DNA from: Pacificispira sp002696645
GTDB taxonomy: Bacteria; Pseudomonadota; Alphaproteobacteria; UBA8366; Aestuariispiraceae
Length of the DNA: 64,000 bases
Direction: 5' to 3'
NCBI RefSeq assembly: GCF_048892425.1
Contig: NZ_JBLZHU010000008.1
Location: 166,973-230,972 of the forward strand
Part shown: in pieces, positions 17,015 through 25,564 of the stretch
Numbering within the stretch: position 1 is the first letter of the stretch
Layout: every line of letters begins with the position of its first letter
Translations under genes and position numbers: made by a program
Notes under the pieces: model-generated
Told to the model about the DNA's origin: nothing
Databases searched by the model: none
Seen by the model: the letters and a program-made list of their open reading frames with translations, nothing else

Positions 17015-17259
17015 TGGGTATGCGACCAGCAGCAACACGGCGGCCTTTCTTCCGCCGCAAGAAAACCTGCCCTTTCTCCGGCCCAAACGCGCCGGCGATT
17101 GATTACAAGGATGTGAAAACCCTGCAGCGCTTCATTTCTGAACGCGGCAAGATCGTTCCGTCCCGCATCACCGCGGTGAGCGCCAAGAAACAACGGGCCT
17201 TGTCCACAGCGATCAAGCGCTCCCGTTTCCTGGGTCTCATCCCCTATGTGATCCGATAG
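17014..17259 (+). CDS. rpsR: 30S ribosomal protein bS18
   Basis: Small-subunit protein, partner of S6. The 81-residue basic protein has the conserved core IDYKDVKTLQRFISERGKIVPSRITAV and the C-terminal KRSRFLGLIPYV. ATG 17014 overlaps the rpsF stop codon and has GGGAGG seven bases upstream; ATG 17020 is an alternative. The N-terminal FFRRKKTCPF segment is typical. Confidence 0.97.
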   Translation: MGMRPAATRRPFFRRKKTCPFSGPNAPAIDYKDVKTLQRFISERGKIVPSRITAVSAKKQRALSTAIKRSRFLGLIPYVIR

Positions 17260-17271
17260 GAGGATACAGCC

Positions 17272-17928
17272 ATGCAGATTATCCTTCTCGAACGTGTCGA
17301 GAAACTGGGCCAAATGGGTGACGAAGTCGCCGTTAAGCCCGGCTATGCTCGTAACTTCCTGCTGCCGCAAGGCAAGGCCGTGCGCGCAACCAAGTCGAAC
17401 CGGGAGCGTTTCGAATCCCAACGGATCGAACTGGAAGCCCGCAACCTGGAACGCAAGAGCGAAGCCGAACGTGTCGCCAATGATTTGAACGGCCTGTCGG
17501 TCATCCTGATCCGCGCTGCGTCCGATACCGGCCAGTTATACGGTTCCGTTACCGCCCGCGATATTGCGGACTCTATTGTCGAAGCGGGTATCCAGGTCGG
17601 TCGTGGTCAGGTGATGATGGAACGCCCGGTGAAAACCATCGGGATCTTCGACTTCCGCATCAAACTGCACCCGGAAGTGATTGTGACTGTCCAGGTCAAC
17701 GTCGCCCAGTCGCAAGAAGAAGCGGAAGCCCAGGCCGAACGCAAGGCACGCGGCGAGGACGTCGTTGTGACCGAAGCCGAACGCGCCAATATCGACATGG
17801 CCGAAGAAGCCGAACGCCAGGCAGCACAGGTTGCAGCAGCGGCGGCGGAACTGGTCGATGAAGAAACCGCAGAACGCATCCTGGACGCCGCCCATCAGGA
17901 CGACGACGAGGGTGAAGAAGACAAGTAA
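17272..17928 (+). CDS. rplI: 50S ribosomal protein bL9
   Basis: Large-subunit protein binding 23S rRNA near the L1 stalk. The N-terminal domain is clear (MQIILLERVEKLGQMGDEVAVKPGYARNFLLP spans the conserved start), followed by the long linker helix and C-terminal domain ending near residue 150. A further tail of about 65 residues, rich in Glu and Ala, makes it 218 residues, longer than the usual 150 or so. It starts 12 bp after rpsR with GGAGGA and closes the operon; a strong terminator follows. Confidence 0.97.
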   Translation: MQIILLERVEKLGQMGDEVAVKPGYARNFLLPQGKAVRATKSNRERFESQRIELEARNLERKSEAERVANDLNGLSVILIRAASDTGQLYGSVTARDIADSIVEAGIQVGRGQVMMERPVKTIGIFDFRIKLHPEVIVTVQVNVAQSQEEAEAQAERKARGEDVVVTEAERANIDMAEEAERQAAQVAAAAAELVDEETAERILDAAHQDDDEGEEDK

Positions 17929-17956
17929 AAGCGACTTCTGCTTTTGCCGTTAAAGG

Positions 17957-17995
17957 AAAACGCGACGCTGGAAACGGTGTCGCGTTTTCTCTTTT
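17957..17995 (+). terminator. Rho-independent terminator of rpsF-rpsR-rplI
   Basis: Perfect 10-bp stem aaaacgcgac (17957-17966) / gtcgcgtttt (17979-17988) with a 12-base loop, followed by a T-rich run (tctctttt). It lies 28 bp after rplI. Confidence 0.9.
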
Positions 17996-18025
17996 GGGGC
18001 CATGTTATTGAAACGGGCGCCGGAT

Positions 18026-18871
18026 CTAGTCGTCCGCCAGATTATCCCCGCCGGGTTCCAGGGCGACTTCCTGATCGCGATACCGTGCAGCGGTCAGGTG
18101 GACGATTAATGTTCCGAAATCCGTATCAACCTCGACCCGCACTGGGATGGGCAGCGTGTCTGGGAAAGGACTGGCGACCCAGACCATCCGATTATGGGCG
18201 GTCTTTGTGTATTTATTGGATGTCTGTTCCCGGAATCCACCAATGCGATCAAATTCCAGTCGACAGGCCATCGCTTCACCTGAAAACACGGTGTAATCAT
18301 TCCGCTCAAACGTTCGCATCCCATCCGGCGTGACGGACATGTCATAGCGCCTGCGACCATCATAGACCGGGACGGTCCCCTGGCACTGCTCCCCCTGTTG
18401 GATCAGGCCAGACAGGGACAGAATGGCGGTAATCGGATCAATGCTGCCTGGAATACTGTCCTTTGGCACCGGGGTGATGATTTCATCCTCATCGGGGGCG
18501 TCCCGCGTGACATCCACGGTGCCATCGGGATTGAAGGTCAGGCTGTTGCGCCGTTCCTTACCGCGCCAGACCCCGTCATTGACATGGGTGCTGGGTTCAA
18601 CCTTCAGCCCCTCTTCCACCTGCCCGCGAGAGGATACTTGCCCTTTCCAATCGCTGTACCAGTCCAGCAGTCCCCGGGCACGGGCCTTCCCTTCGATATG
18701 ATACGTGGTTGCGTCACGATAAATCTGTGTTCGCGCGGAGGCGACATGCATCCCCCCGAAATAGGCTTCATATTCAAGCGTCAGGTCGATAGGAACATCG
18801 GCCCTGACGGGCGACGCACCGCTGATGCACAAACAGATGAAACCAAAAACCAGACCACCGGGTCGCCGCAT
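18026..18871 (-). CDS. DUF3108 family exported protein
   Basis: A 281-residue protein with an N-terminal signal peptide (hydrophobic residues about 6-20, likely cleaved after VRAD), so periplasmic. The body matches the DUF3108 pattern: LTLEYEAYFGGMHVASAR near the start, GLLDWYSDWKG, and a C-terminal PIPVRVEVDTDFGTLIVHL. The family is a beta-rich, lipocalin-like fold of unknown function. Convergent with rplI across the terminator. Confidence 0.8.
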   Translation of the reverse strand: MRRPGGLVFGFICLCISGASPVRADVPIDLTLEYEAYFGGMHVASARTQIYRDATTYHIEGKARARGLLDWYSDWKGQVSSRGQVEEGLKVEPSTHVNDGVWRGKERRNSLTFNPDGTVDVTRDAPDEDEIITPVPKDSIPGSIDPITAILSLSGLIQQGEQCQGTVPVYDGRRRYDMSVTPDGMRTFERNDYTVFSGEAMACRLEFDRIGGFREQTSNKYTKTAHNRMVWVASPFPDTLPIPVRVEVDTDFGTLIVHLTAARYRDQEVALEPGGDNLADD

Positions 18872-19049
18872 ATTTCTACCCCTGAGACTAATAATGAGAA
18901 AGATATGGAGTGAAACAAAACGGTTTCCACCCGGATCCCGTCAGAACAGCCGTTTGCAGTGCAAAAAACTCCAGTGGGCCACAAACAGCCCGACCGGTCC
19001 TGCTTGACAGACAATGACCCAGACTGTACCTCAGCCTCCCAATCAAGAT

Positions 19050-19124
19050 GGGCGATTAGCTCAGCGGGAGAGCACTCGCTTCACACGCGAGGGGTCACTG
19101 GTTCAATCCCAGTATCGCCCACCA
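19050..19124 (+). tRNA. tRNA-Val (anticodon CAC)
   Basis: A 75-nt cloverleaf: acceptor gggcgat/atcgccc, D arm with agctcagcgggagagc, anticodon stem ctcgc/gcgag around loop ttcacac giving anticodon CAC (reads GUG), T arm with ggttcaatccc, discriminator A and encoded CCA end. It stands alone between DUF3108 and the histidine kinase. Confidence 0.95.
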
Positions 19125-19216
19125 TCTTTATATCCTTGATGTCGCGCACCGCCGCTCGCGAAGCCCGCGCTTGGGTCGGCACACTCTTGTCCTGTTTAAA
19201 ATCCTGAATGAGCCGC

Positions 19217-20914
19217 CTACATCCCACCATCCGGTGTGCCAATTTCTGAGGCATTCTGGACTGGAACAATTCGATAATTCGGTAAATGGATTGAGACGGT
19301 CGTCCCTTTTTCATATTGGGAGGTGATGGTCAGTCCGCCGCCATGCAGTTCTGTTAATGCACGGCTGATATTCAGCCCCAGGCCGGTCCCCTGATTCTCG
19401 CGGATATGAGCATCTCGCACCTGGCCAAAGGGAAGCAATGCCCTTTCCATGTCCTCATCCGTCATGCCGATTCCCTGATCTTGAATGCTGATAACGAAAT
19501 CTTCCTCCCCCTGATGAATATCGATTTTGATACGCGTATGTGGTTGGGAAAACTTAATGGCATTGGTAACCAGATTGATGAGGACTTGTTTCATCGCCCG
19601 CGTGTCGCACAAGATGGAAATGGACGTTTCCGTCCAACGCACCGCAATGCCTTTTTCTTCGGCGGCGCGACTGACAAGCTTTAAGCATTGCTGGATCAAG
19701 TCATCCAGGGGCACGACTTCTTCAAGCAGCTCAAATCGTTTGGATTCGATCTTGGACATGTCCAGGATGTCGTTAATGAGGGTCAGGAGATAGTGACCGC
19801 TGTTGAAGATATCATTTGCGTAATCCTTTGTTTTTTCAGGACCCAGAATTTGGTTTGGGGGCTCGCGTATAATATCGGAAAACCCGATAATTGCATTCAG
19901 GGGTGTCCTTAGTTCATGGCTCATCGTGGCCAGAAACTGGGACTTGCTGCGATTCGCAGCCTCGGCCAGGTTGCGGGCCTTTAGAAGCTCCTGCGCCTGA
20001 GATTCTAGCCATTTATAATAATTTTCGACCAGTCTGGCCGCACGAAATGTTCGCCAAACGATATAGCCCACCGTGCAGAGCATCAGAACAGAAATAACTG
20101 TCATTGGGACAATCAAATTCCGCAGCATGTTCGTGCCTGCTTCCTGAACGCGCCACTGTAACTTTCCTAAAATTGTTCCATCGACCGCTTTCAGGGGTAA
20201 TTGGTTCAAGGTTGCAGGGCTTGCATCTGTTTTCAGTTCCAGCCCCTTTAGCAGAAACTGGGCTTCGATCTCCTTCAGCACCGGACCGTCTATCGCTTTA
20301 AAGAAAATCAGAACACCCGGCACCCCCTGATCCAAGGACGCGCCGCGTTCATCTTCCCACATGATGACCGCAGCAGAGGCCAGATACAGGCCGTGATCGT
20401 CCCTGAAGAACCCCGATATGGCAGGACTAACCTCTCCCAGTGTTTGCGGTTGTGCTCGGGCGGCGTCAATCAAGCTTGTCAGTCCTGCTGGGAAAAAGGC
20501 GGGGTCTGATAGTCTTTGTGTCCCGTTGCGGTGGGCCCGCGCAATCACCCTGTTTTTATGTCCCACAGCCAGGACGCCATCCATCTCCAGCCCATCAATG
20601 ATCCAAGATTCTATGTTGTCCGATACCCATTCTTCGTTGAAATCCTCAATCGTATTCTGAGCCGTGTCATTCCAATAGGCATAGTCACTGACAAACTTCG
20701 TCAGATTGTTGCGTAACACCATAATGCTTGATCGCGCCAAATGCTGCGCGGCCTGCTCTGCAATCACGTTATGTTGTCTTACGGAAAGATGCAGCAACGC
20801 GCCGGACACAAGAACGAATCCCACTACCAGGACCATGACCGGCAGAAGCTCTCGTGTTACGATGTAGGGCTTAACTTGTCTTGGTTCTGGATTTTGGGAT
20901 CGATTTTCATTCAT
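19217..20914 (-). CDS. Membrane sensor histidine kinase with CHASE4-like periplasmic domain
   Basis: A 565-residue sensor. Transmembrane helix 1 is at about 23-45 and helix 2 at about 267-288. Between them the periplasmic region begins with FVSDYAYWNDTAQ, the hallmark of CHASE4 domains. A coiled segment (AQELLKARNLAEAANRSKSQ) leads into HisKA with FLATMSHELRTPLNAIIGFS (phosphorylated His) and HATPase_c with NLVTNAIKFS (N box), DQGIGM (G1), FGQ (F box) and GTGLGLNIS (G2). No response regulator is adjacent, so the partner is unknown. The tRNA gene lies downstream. Confidence 0.9.
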   Translation of the reverse strand: MNENRSQNPEPRQVKPYIVTRELLPVMVLVVGFVLVSGALLHLSVRQHNVIAEQAAQHLARSSIMVLRNNLTKFVSDYAYWNDTAQNTIEDFNEEWVSDNIESWIIDGLEMDGVLAVGHKNRVIARAHRNGTQRLSDPAFFPAGLTSLIDAARAQPQTLGEVSPAISGFFRDDHGLYLASAAVIMWEDERGASLDQGVPGVLIFFKAIDGPVLKEIEAQFLLKGLELKTDASPATLNQLPLKAVDGTILGKLQWRVQEAGTNMLRNLIVPMTVISVLMLCTVGYIVWRTFRAARLVENYYKWLESQAQELLKARNLAEAANRSKSQFLATMSHELRTPLNAIIGFSDIIREPPNQILGPEKTKDYANDIFNSGHYLLTLINDILDMSKIESKRFELLEEVVPLDDLIQQCLKLVSRAAEEKGIAVRWTETSISILCDTRAMKQVLINLVTNAIKFSQPHTRIKIDIHQGEEDFVISIQDQGIGMTDEDMERALLPFGQVRDAHIRENQGTGLGLNISRALTELHGGGLTITSQYEKGTTVSIHLPNYRIVPVQNASEIGTPDGGM

Positions 20915-21245
20915 TACGTGAAGATTTCCACTTAATACTGAAATTGCGCTTTATCGTTGAACAAGACAGAAGGCCCTGAAGGTTCATTGTCCGTCCGCAT
21001 CATTCATATGACCAGTTAAATTCGAAAAACGGAATAATTAATATTCATAGTTTTTCTTACCTTTTCCTTACTGAAATATCGGATCAAGAACATTATTGAA
21101 CCAAGGCACGGCGAGTCTGACGATGGGGCCTGCAGATTGCAGTTCACGACCGCATGCCACAACGCCACACCACACGCCTGGTCCATGGCCGACGGAAAGC
21201 CAGAAAAATACCAGCAATAGAAGGAAAATGGTTTCCGCGCCGACC
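20915..21245. other. Intergenic region between histidine kinase and IclR gene
   Basis: No supported gene. The left part is AT-rich (about 20935-21080) and probably holds the kinase promoter. On the minus strand a frame reads a hydrophobic peptide ending near 21070, but it lacks an ATG, GTG or convincing TTG start. No terminator hairpin was obvious. Confidence 0.5.
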
Positions 21246-22007
21246 CTAAACAGTCTTGCCTATTCTATGGGCGGCACGTTGTAAGGCCGGCAGGTATTGC
21301 GTTACCATATCGTCACGCCCAATCCGCCCTGCATGGGCGCTGATATTGATCGCAGCAATCGTACCCCCCGACAAATCCAGTAAAGGCAACGACAGTGAAA
21401 TCAGACCGGTTTCCAGTTCCTGTTCAACAAGGGCATATCCCCGCCCCCGGATTTCCTGAAGGCGGCTTCGGATCTGGCCCGGTGTGGTCAATGTCCTGTC
21501 CGTGAACCGCACCAATTGTGCTGTTGCCAGATAGGCGTTCAAGGCCTGGTCCGACCCATAGGCCAGCAGAACCTGCCCCAGTGATGTCGCATGGGCTGGC
21601 AGGCGCACCCCGACATAAATGGCATCCGACAGAATGCGATGGGGTGCGCTGGAACGGGCGACATACACAACCTCTCCCTTATCCAGAATGGCGATGCTGC
21701 AGGATTGCTTTGTTTCGCGCGTCACTTCTTCCAGATAAATACGCGCCCCTTCCCAGAAGCTCAGGCCCGACAGATAGGCCTGCCCCAGGGTCAGAACCAA
21801 GGGGGTCAGTTCAAAATATTTGCCGTCGCTGGTCGCATATCCCAATTCCACCAGGGTCAACAGAAACCGCCGTGCCGTGGCGCGGGACGTGCCGGTGCGG
21901 TCGGCGACTTCCGTCAGGGTCATGCGCGGATTGTCCGGCCCAAAGGACCGAATGACCGCCAACCCCTTTGCAAAGGAGCCGACAAAGCTGGAAGTATCGG
22001 CGCGCAC
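21246..22007 (-). CDS. IclR-family transcriptional regulator (PcaR/PobR-like)
   Basis: Likely regulator of the divergent catI-catJ-pcaF genes. The 253-residue reading has an N-terminal winged helix-turn-helix (SFAKGLAVIRSFG, MTLTEVADRTGTSRATARRFLLTLVELGY) and a C-terminal effector domain (YLEEVTRETKQSCSIAILD, GVRLPAHATSLGQVLLA). The FxxSFAKGLAVIRSF opening is typical of the aromatic-catabolism branch. GTG 22007 is preferred because AAGG lies about eight bases upstream and the length fits. ATG 22043 would place the start inside the operator-like repeats, and a TTG at 22076 is less likely still. Adipate-pathway intermediates are probable effectors. Confidence 0.85.
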   Translation of the reverse strand: MRADTSSFVGSFAKGLAVIRSFGPDNPRMTLTEVADRTGTSRATARRFLLTLVELGYATSDGKYFELTPLVLTLGQAYLSGLSFWEGARIYLEEVTRETKQSCSIAILDKGEVVYVARSSAPHRILSDAIYVGVRLPAHATSLGQVLLAYGSDQALNAYLATAQLVRFTDRTLTTPGQIRSRLQEIRGRGYALVEQELETGLISLSLPLLDLSGGTIAAINISAHAGRIGRDDMVTQYLPALQRAAHRIGKTV

Positions 22008-22026
22008 GGATCCTACCTTCTTAATT

Positions 22027-22060
22027 GTTCGTAATATGAACATTATTCTATAATGCGAAC
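22027..22060. promoter_or_regulatory. IclR operator and divergent promoter region
   Basis: GTTCGTAATATGAAC (22027-22041) is a perfect GTTC-N7-GAAC inverted repeat. A related half-site TTC...GCGAAC continues to 22060. TATAAT at 22049-22054 could be the -10 of catI, 17 bp after a weak TTGTTC at 22026-22031. IclR-family PcaR/PobR-type regulators are known to bind GTTC/GAAC-type palindromes overlapping promoters. The overlap here fits direct control plus autoregulation. Confidence 0.6.
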
Positions 22061-22151
22061 ATATTCCTTGCGTCAAGGAACAACCCGGCCCTATCGTCCT
22101 GTCCCTACTTCATCGTATTGTATATTCCATGACCAATCGGCGAGGCACAGC

Positions 22152-23012
22152 ATGGCGGCCATAACGACGCTTAAAGACGCGATCCAGGAAAATGTGAAAT
22201 CCGGAGATACCGTTGCTTTTGAAGGATTTACCCACTTAATTCCCTTTGCCGCAGCCCATGAAGTCATCCGCCAGGGCATCACAGACCTGACCCTGATCCG
22301 CATGACGCCCGATGTTATCTATGACCAGTTGATCGGCATGGGGCGGGTGAAAAAGGTCGTCTTTTCCTATGCGGGTAATCCAGGTGTCGGCCTGTTGCGC
22401 CGGATGCGCGATGCGGTGGAAAACCAATGGCCGCGTGCGCTGGAGATGGAGGAACATTCCCATTCCGCCATGGCGCAAGCCTATGAAGCGGGCGCGTCAG
22501 GCCTGCCCTGTGCAGTCTTTCGTGGATATCTGGGCGCGGATTTGAAGCGGGTTAATCCCAATATCAAATCCGTGACCTGTCCCTTTACGGGTGAAATTCT
22601 GGCAGCCGTCCCTTCCCTGCGTCCGGACGTCACCGTGATCCATGCGCAGAAGGCCAATCGCAAAGGCGATGTGCTGATCGAAGGCATTATCGGCGTTCAA
22701 AAAGAAGCCGCCCTGGCCGCCCGGCGCGTTGTGGTGACGGTTGAGGAAATCGTCGATGATTTTGGCGGTCTGCACCCCAATCTGTGCATCCTGCCGAACT
22801 GGACCGTAACCGCGCTGGCCCAGGTTCCAGGCGGCGCGACGCCCTCCTATGCCCATGGCTATTATGATCGCGACAACAGCGCCTATCTGGAATGGGACAA
22901 GGTATCGGCGGACCGGGACCTGTTCACCACCTGGATGCAGGAAAATGTCCTGGATGCCACACCAGACGCCTTTGCCGACCGCATTGCCCGCCTGAAGGAG
23001 ACCGCAGCATGA
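22152..23012 (+). CDS. catI: 3-oxoadipate CoA-transferase, alpha subunit
   Basis: Transfers CoA from succinyl-CoA to 3-oxoadipate with CatJ. The 286-residue size and sequence (TVAFEGFTHLIPFAAAHE, GNPGVGLLRRMRDAVE, NPNIKSVTCPFTGE, VTVIHAQKANRKG, SYAHGYYDRDN) match the CatI type of Pseudomonas rather than the shorter PcaI. ATG 22152 follows a short GAGG; an upstream extension to 22053 would run through the promoter. It overlaps catJ by 4 bp (ATGA), indicating translational coupling. A glutaconate-type substrate is the main alternative. Confidence 0.85.
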   Translation: MAAITTLKDAIQENVKSGDTVAFEGFTHLIPFAAAHEVIRQGITDLTLIRMTPDVIYDQLIGMGRVKKVVFSYAGNPGVGLLRRMRDAVENQWPRALEMEEHSHSAMAQAYEAGASGLPCAVFRGYLGADLKRVNPNIKSVTCPFTGEILAAVPSLRPDVTVIHAQKANRKGDVLIEGIIGVQKEAALAARRVVVTVEEIVDDFGGLHPNLCILPNWTVTALAQVPGGATPSYAHGYYDRDNSAYLEWDKVSADRDLFTTWMQENVLDATPDAFADRIARLKETAA

Positions 23013-23791
23013 GCAGCTTCTCAGCCACAGAAATGATGACCATTGCCGCAGCCCGCGCGTTGAAAAATGACGATGTGGTCTTTGTCGGGATCGGCGCGCC
23101 CTCTGCCGCGTGCAATCTGGCACGCCTGACCCATGCGCCCGATATCACGCTGATTTATGAAAGCGGCACCATCGGCACCAAACCGGATGTTTTGCCCCTC
23201 TCCATCGGGGATGGGGAATTGTGCGAAACTGCGGTGACCACCGTCTCCGTGCCGGAAATGTTTCGCTATTGGCTGCAGGGGGGCCGGATTTCCGTTGGCT
23301 TCTTGGGCGGCGCACAGATTGATCGCTTCGGCAATATCAACACCACGGTGATTGGCGATTATCACACTCCGAAAATCCGACTGCCGGGTGGCGGCGGTGC
23401 CCCGGAAATCGCCTCTTCCTGCCAGAAGGTCTTCATCACCATGAAGCAATCCTTGCGGGGATTTGTGGACAAAATCGACTTTTACACCTCGTTCGGACAT
23501 GGCGAAGGCGGGGATCATCGCAAGCGATTGGGCATCACGACACAGGGTCCGATGCTGCTGGTTACCGACCTTGCCGTCTGGGAACCAGATCCGATCCGCA
23601 AAGAATTCACAGTCACATCATTGCATCCGGGCGTGACACGAGACGCCGTGCAGGCAACAGTCGGCTGGACTGTTGCTTTCGCCGACAGCGTGACTGAAAC
23701 TCCGCCCCCCACGACGGAAGAACTGGACGTCCTGCGCGCGCTTCATGCCCGCACCGATGCCGCCCATGGTAAAAAAGAGAAGGCTGCCTGA
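23009..23791 (+). CDS. catJ: 3-oxoadipate CoA-transferase, beta subunit
   Basis: Partner of CatI. The 260-residue protein reads like CatJ: FSATEMMTIAAARALKN, VFVGIGAPSAACNLARLTH, IYESGTIGTKPDVLPLSIGD (the region that carries the catalytic Glu in this family), RFGNINTTVIGDY and SFGHGEGGDHRKRLG. ATG 23009 lies in the catI stop overlap. The thiolase gene follows after one base, so the three genes form a tight operon. Confidence 0.88.
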   Translation: MSSFSATEMMTIAAARALKNDDVVFVGIGAPSAACNLARLTHAPDITLIYESGTIGTKPDVLPLSIGDGELCETAVTTVSVPEMFRYWLQGGRISVGFLGGAQIDRFGNINTTVIGDYHTPKIRLPGGGGAPEIASSCQKVFITMKQSLRGFVDKIDFYTSFGHGEGGDHRKRLGITTQGPMLLVTDLAVWEPDPIRKEFTVTSLHPGVTRDAVQATVGWTVAFADSVTETPPPTTEELDVLRALHARTDAAHGKKEKAA

Positions 23792-23792
23792 C

Positions 23793-24995
23793 ATGACTGA
23801 TGCCTATATTTGTGACTATATCCGCACCCCCATTGGCCGTTTTGGCGGCAGCCTGTCTGCCGTGCGCGCCGATGATCTGGGCGCTGTTCCGATCAAAGCG
23901 CTGATGGCGCGCAACGACAAGGTGGATTGGGCCGCTGTAGAGGAAGTCTATTTCGGCTGTGCCAATCAGGCCGGCGAAGACAACCGCAATGTCGCCCGGA
24001 TGAGCAGCCTTCTGGCAGGTCTGCCGGTATCTGTCCCCGGAACGACAATGAACCGTCTGTGCGGCTCTGGCATGGATGCGATCATCACGGCCGCCCGGGC
24101 GATCAAGGCAGGCGAAATTTCCCTGGCCATTGCAGGTGGCGTGGAAAGCATGTCCCGTGCGCCCTTCGTCATGCCAAAGGCTGATACGGCCTTTTCCCGG
24201 AATGCCGAAATCTATGACACGACCATTGGCTGGCGCTTTGTGAATCCGCTGATGAAACAGCAATATGGCATCGATTCCATGCCGGAGACCGGCGAGAATG
24301 TGGCTGAAGATTTCAAGGTCAGCCGTGAAGATCAGGACGCCTTTGCCCTCGCCAGCCAGGAAAAGGCCAGCACCGCCCAGGGCAATGGTCGTCTGACAAA
24401 AGAAATCACGCCCGTCACCATCCCCCAGCGCAAGGGCGATCCACTTGTCGTGGATACCGATGAACATCCCCGCCGCACCTCTCTGGAAAAACTGGCAGCA
24501 CTTGGCACGCCGTTTCGCAAGGGTGGAACTGTGACCGCGGGCAATGCGTCTGGCGTCAATGACGGGGCCGCAGCCTTGATCATCGCATCCGAAGCGGCTG
24601 CCAAGGCCCATGGCTTAACCCCGATTGCCCGCATTCTGGGCGGTGCGACGGCCGGTGTTGAGCCCCGCATCATGGGAATGGGCCCAGCGCCCGCCACCAA
24701 AAAGCTGTGTACCTTGCTGGGTTTGGCGCCATCCGATTTCGACGTGATTGAACTGAACGAAGCTTTTGCCTCTCAGGGAATTGCGGTCTTGCGGGACCTT
24801 GGTCTGGACCCGGCTGCGCCCCATATCAACCCCAATGGCGGCGCTATCGCATTGGGCCACCCGCTGGGCATGTCCGGCGCCCGGATCACCGGCACCGCCG
24901 CGCTGGAACTCAGCCTGACCGGCGGCAAGCGCTCCCTCTCAACCATGTGTATCGGCGTCGGCCAAGGCATCGCAATCGGCCTGGAGCGGGTGTAA
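23793..24995 (+). CDS. pcaF: 3-oxoadipyl-CoA thiolase
   Basis: Cleaves 3-oxoadipyl-CoA with CoA to succinyl-CoA and acetyl-CoA, the last step of the beta-ketoadipate pathway and also of the box pathway. The 400-residue protein has the acyl-enzyme cysteine in MNRLCGSGMDAI, VESMSRAPFVMPKA, the His in LNEAFASQGIAVLRDLG / NPNGGAIALGHPLGMSGA, and the C-terminal Cys in STMCIGVGQGIA. The EVYFGCANQAGEDNRNVARM stretch is characteristic of PcaF/PaaJ thiolases. ATG 23793 opens MTDAYICDY. Confidence 0.92.
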   Translation: MTDAYICDYIRTPIGRFGGSLSAVRADDLGAVPIKALMARNDKVDWAAVEEVYFGCANQAGEDNRNVARMSSLLAGLPVSVPGTTMNRLCGSGMDAIITAARAIKAGEISLAIAGGVESMSRAPFVMPKADTAFSRNAEIYDTTIGWRFVNPLMKQQYGIDSMPETGENVAEDFKVSREDQDAFALASQEKASTAQGNGRLTKEITPVTIPQRKGDPLVVDTDEHPRRTSLEKLAALGTPFRKGGTVTAGNASGVNDGAAALIIASEAAAKAHGLTPIARILGGATAGVEPRIMGMGPAPATKKLCTLLGLAPSDFDVIELNEAFASQGIAVLRDLGLDPAAPHINPNGGAIALGHPLGMSGARITGTAALELSLTGGKRSLSTMCIGVGQGIAIGLERV

Positions 24996-25020
24996 AACAG
25001 CCCCATCGCACCCGCCGCCC

Positions 25021-25550
25021 TGGACCCCGGATCACGTCCGGGGTGACGATGTATCAGACAAATGCACCCTCACCCTGAGGAGCGCAGCGTCTCGAAGGGG
25101 GAGCCCGCTGGAAGCACCGCATTTCCAGCCCCTCCTTCGAGACGGCGCTACCGCGCCTCCTCAGGATGAGAATGGCTCCCCACCCCCCGTCATACCCGCG
25201 CAGGCGGGTATCCAGGGCCACACGCACAAATCGCGCCTGCTGCCCTGGACCCCGGATCGGGTCCGGGGTGACGATGTATCAGACAAAAGCACCCTCTCCC
25301 TGAGGAGTGCAGCGTCTCGAAGGGTGACCTTCCTGAAAGCACCGCCCTTACAGCCCCTCCTTCGAGACGGCGCTATCGCGCCTCCTCAGGATGAGAATGG
25401 GGCCTCCCACCCCCCGTCATACTCGCGCAGGCGGGTATCCGGGGCCACACGCACCAATCGAGCCTGCCGCTCTGGACCCCGGATCACGTCCGGGGTGACG
25501 ATGTATCAACAAATGTACCTTCACCCTGAGGAGTGCAGCGTTTCGAATGG
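25021..25550. repeat. Tandem array of composite 225-227-bp repeats
   Basis: The gap 24996-25564 has no gene. Three copies of a unit start at 25021, 25246 and 25473 with tggaccccggatc...tccggggtgacgatgtatca, the last truncated by the next gene. Each unit carries a GC-rich hairpin (ggaccccgg/ccggggt), then cctgaggag...gcagcgtctcgaa, and the first two also an inverted counterpart ccttcgagacggcgct...cctcctcagg. The elements resemble dispersed intergenic repeats common in Alphaproteobacteria. They may also act as a terminator for pcaF. Confidence 0.85.
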
Positions 25551-25564
25551 TGAAATGCGCGGTC

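Noticed and set aside
16770..17421. Long minus-strand frames opposite rpsF and rpsR
   Set aside because: They are antisense images of the S6 tail and S18, with low-complexity Arg/Ser/Pro content produced by the repeated codons.
21070..21245. Minus-strand frame with a hydrophobic stretch downstream of the IclR gene
   Set aside because: It reads plausibly (hydrophobic segment, then about 35 residues) but an in-frame TAG lies just upstream and there is no ATG, GTG or well-placed TTG before the hydrophobic part.
25021..25550. CRISPR array
   Set aside because: The repeated unit is about 226 bp with internal inverted pairs and no short regular spacers.
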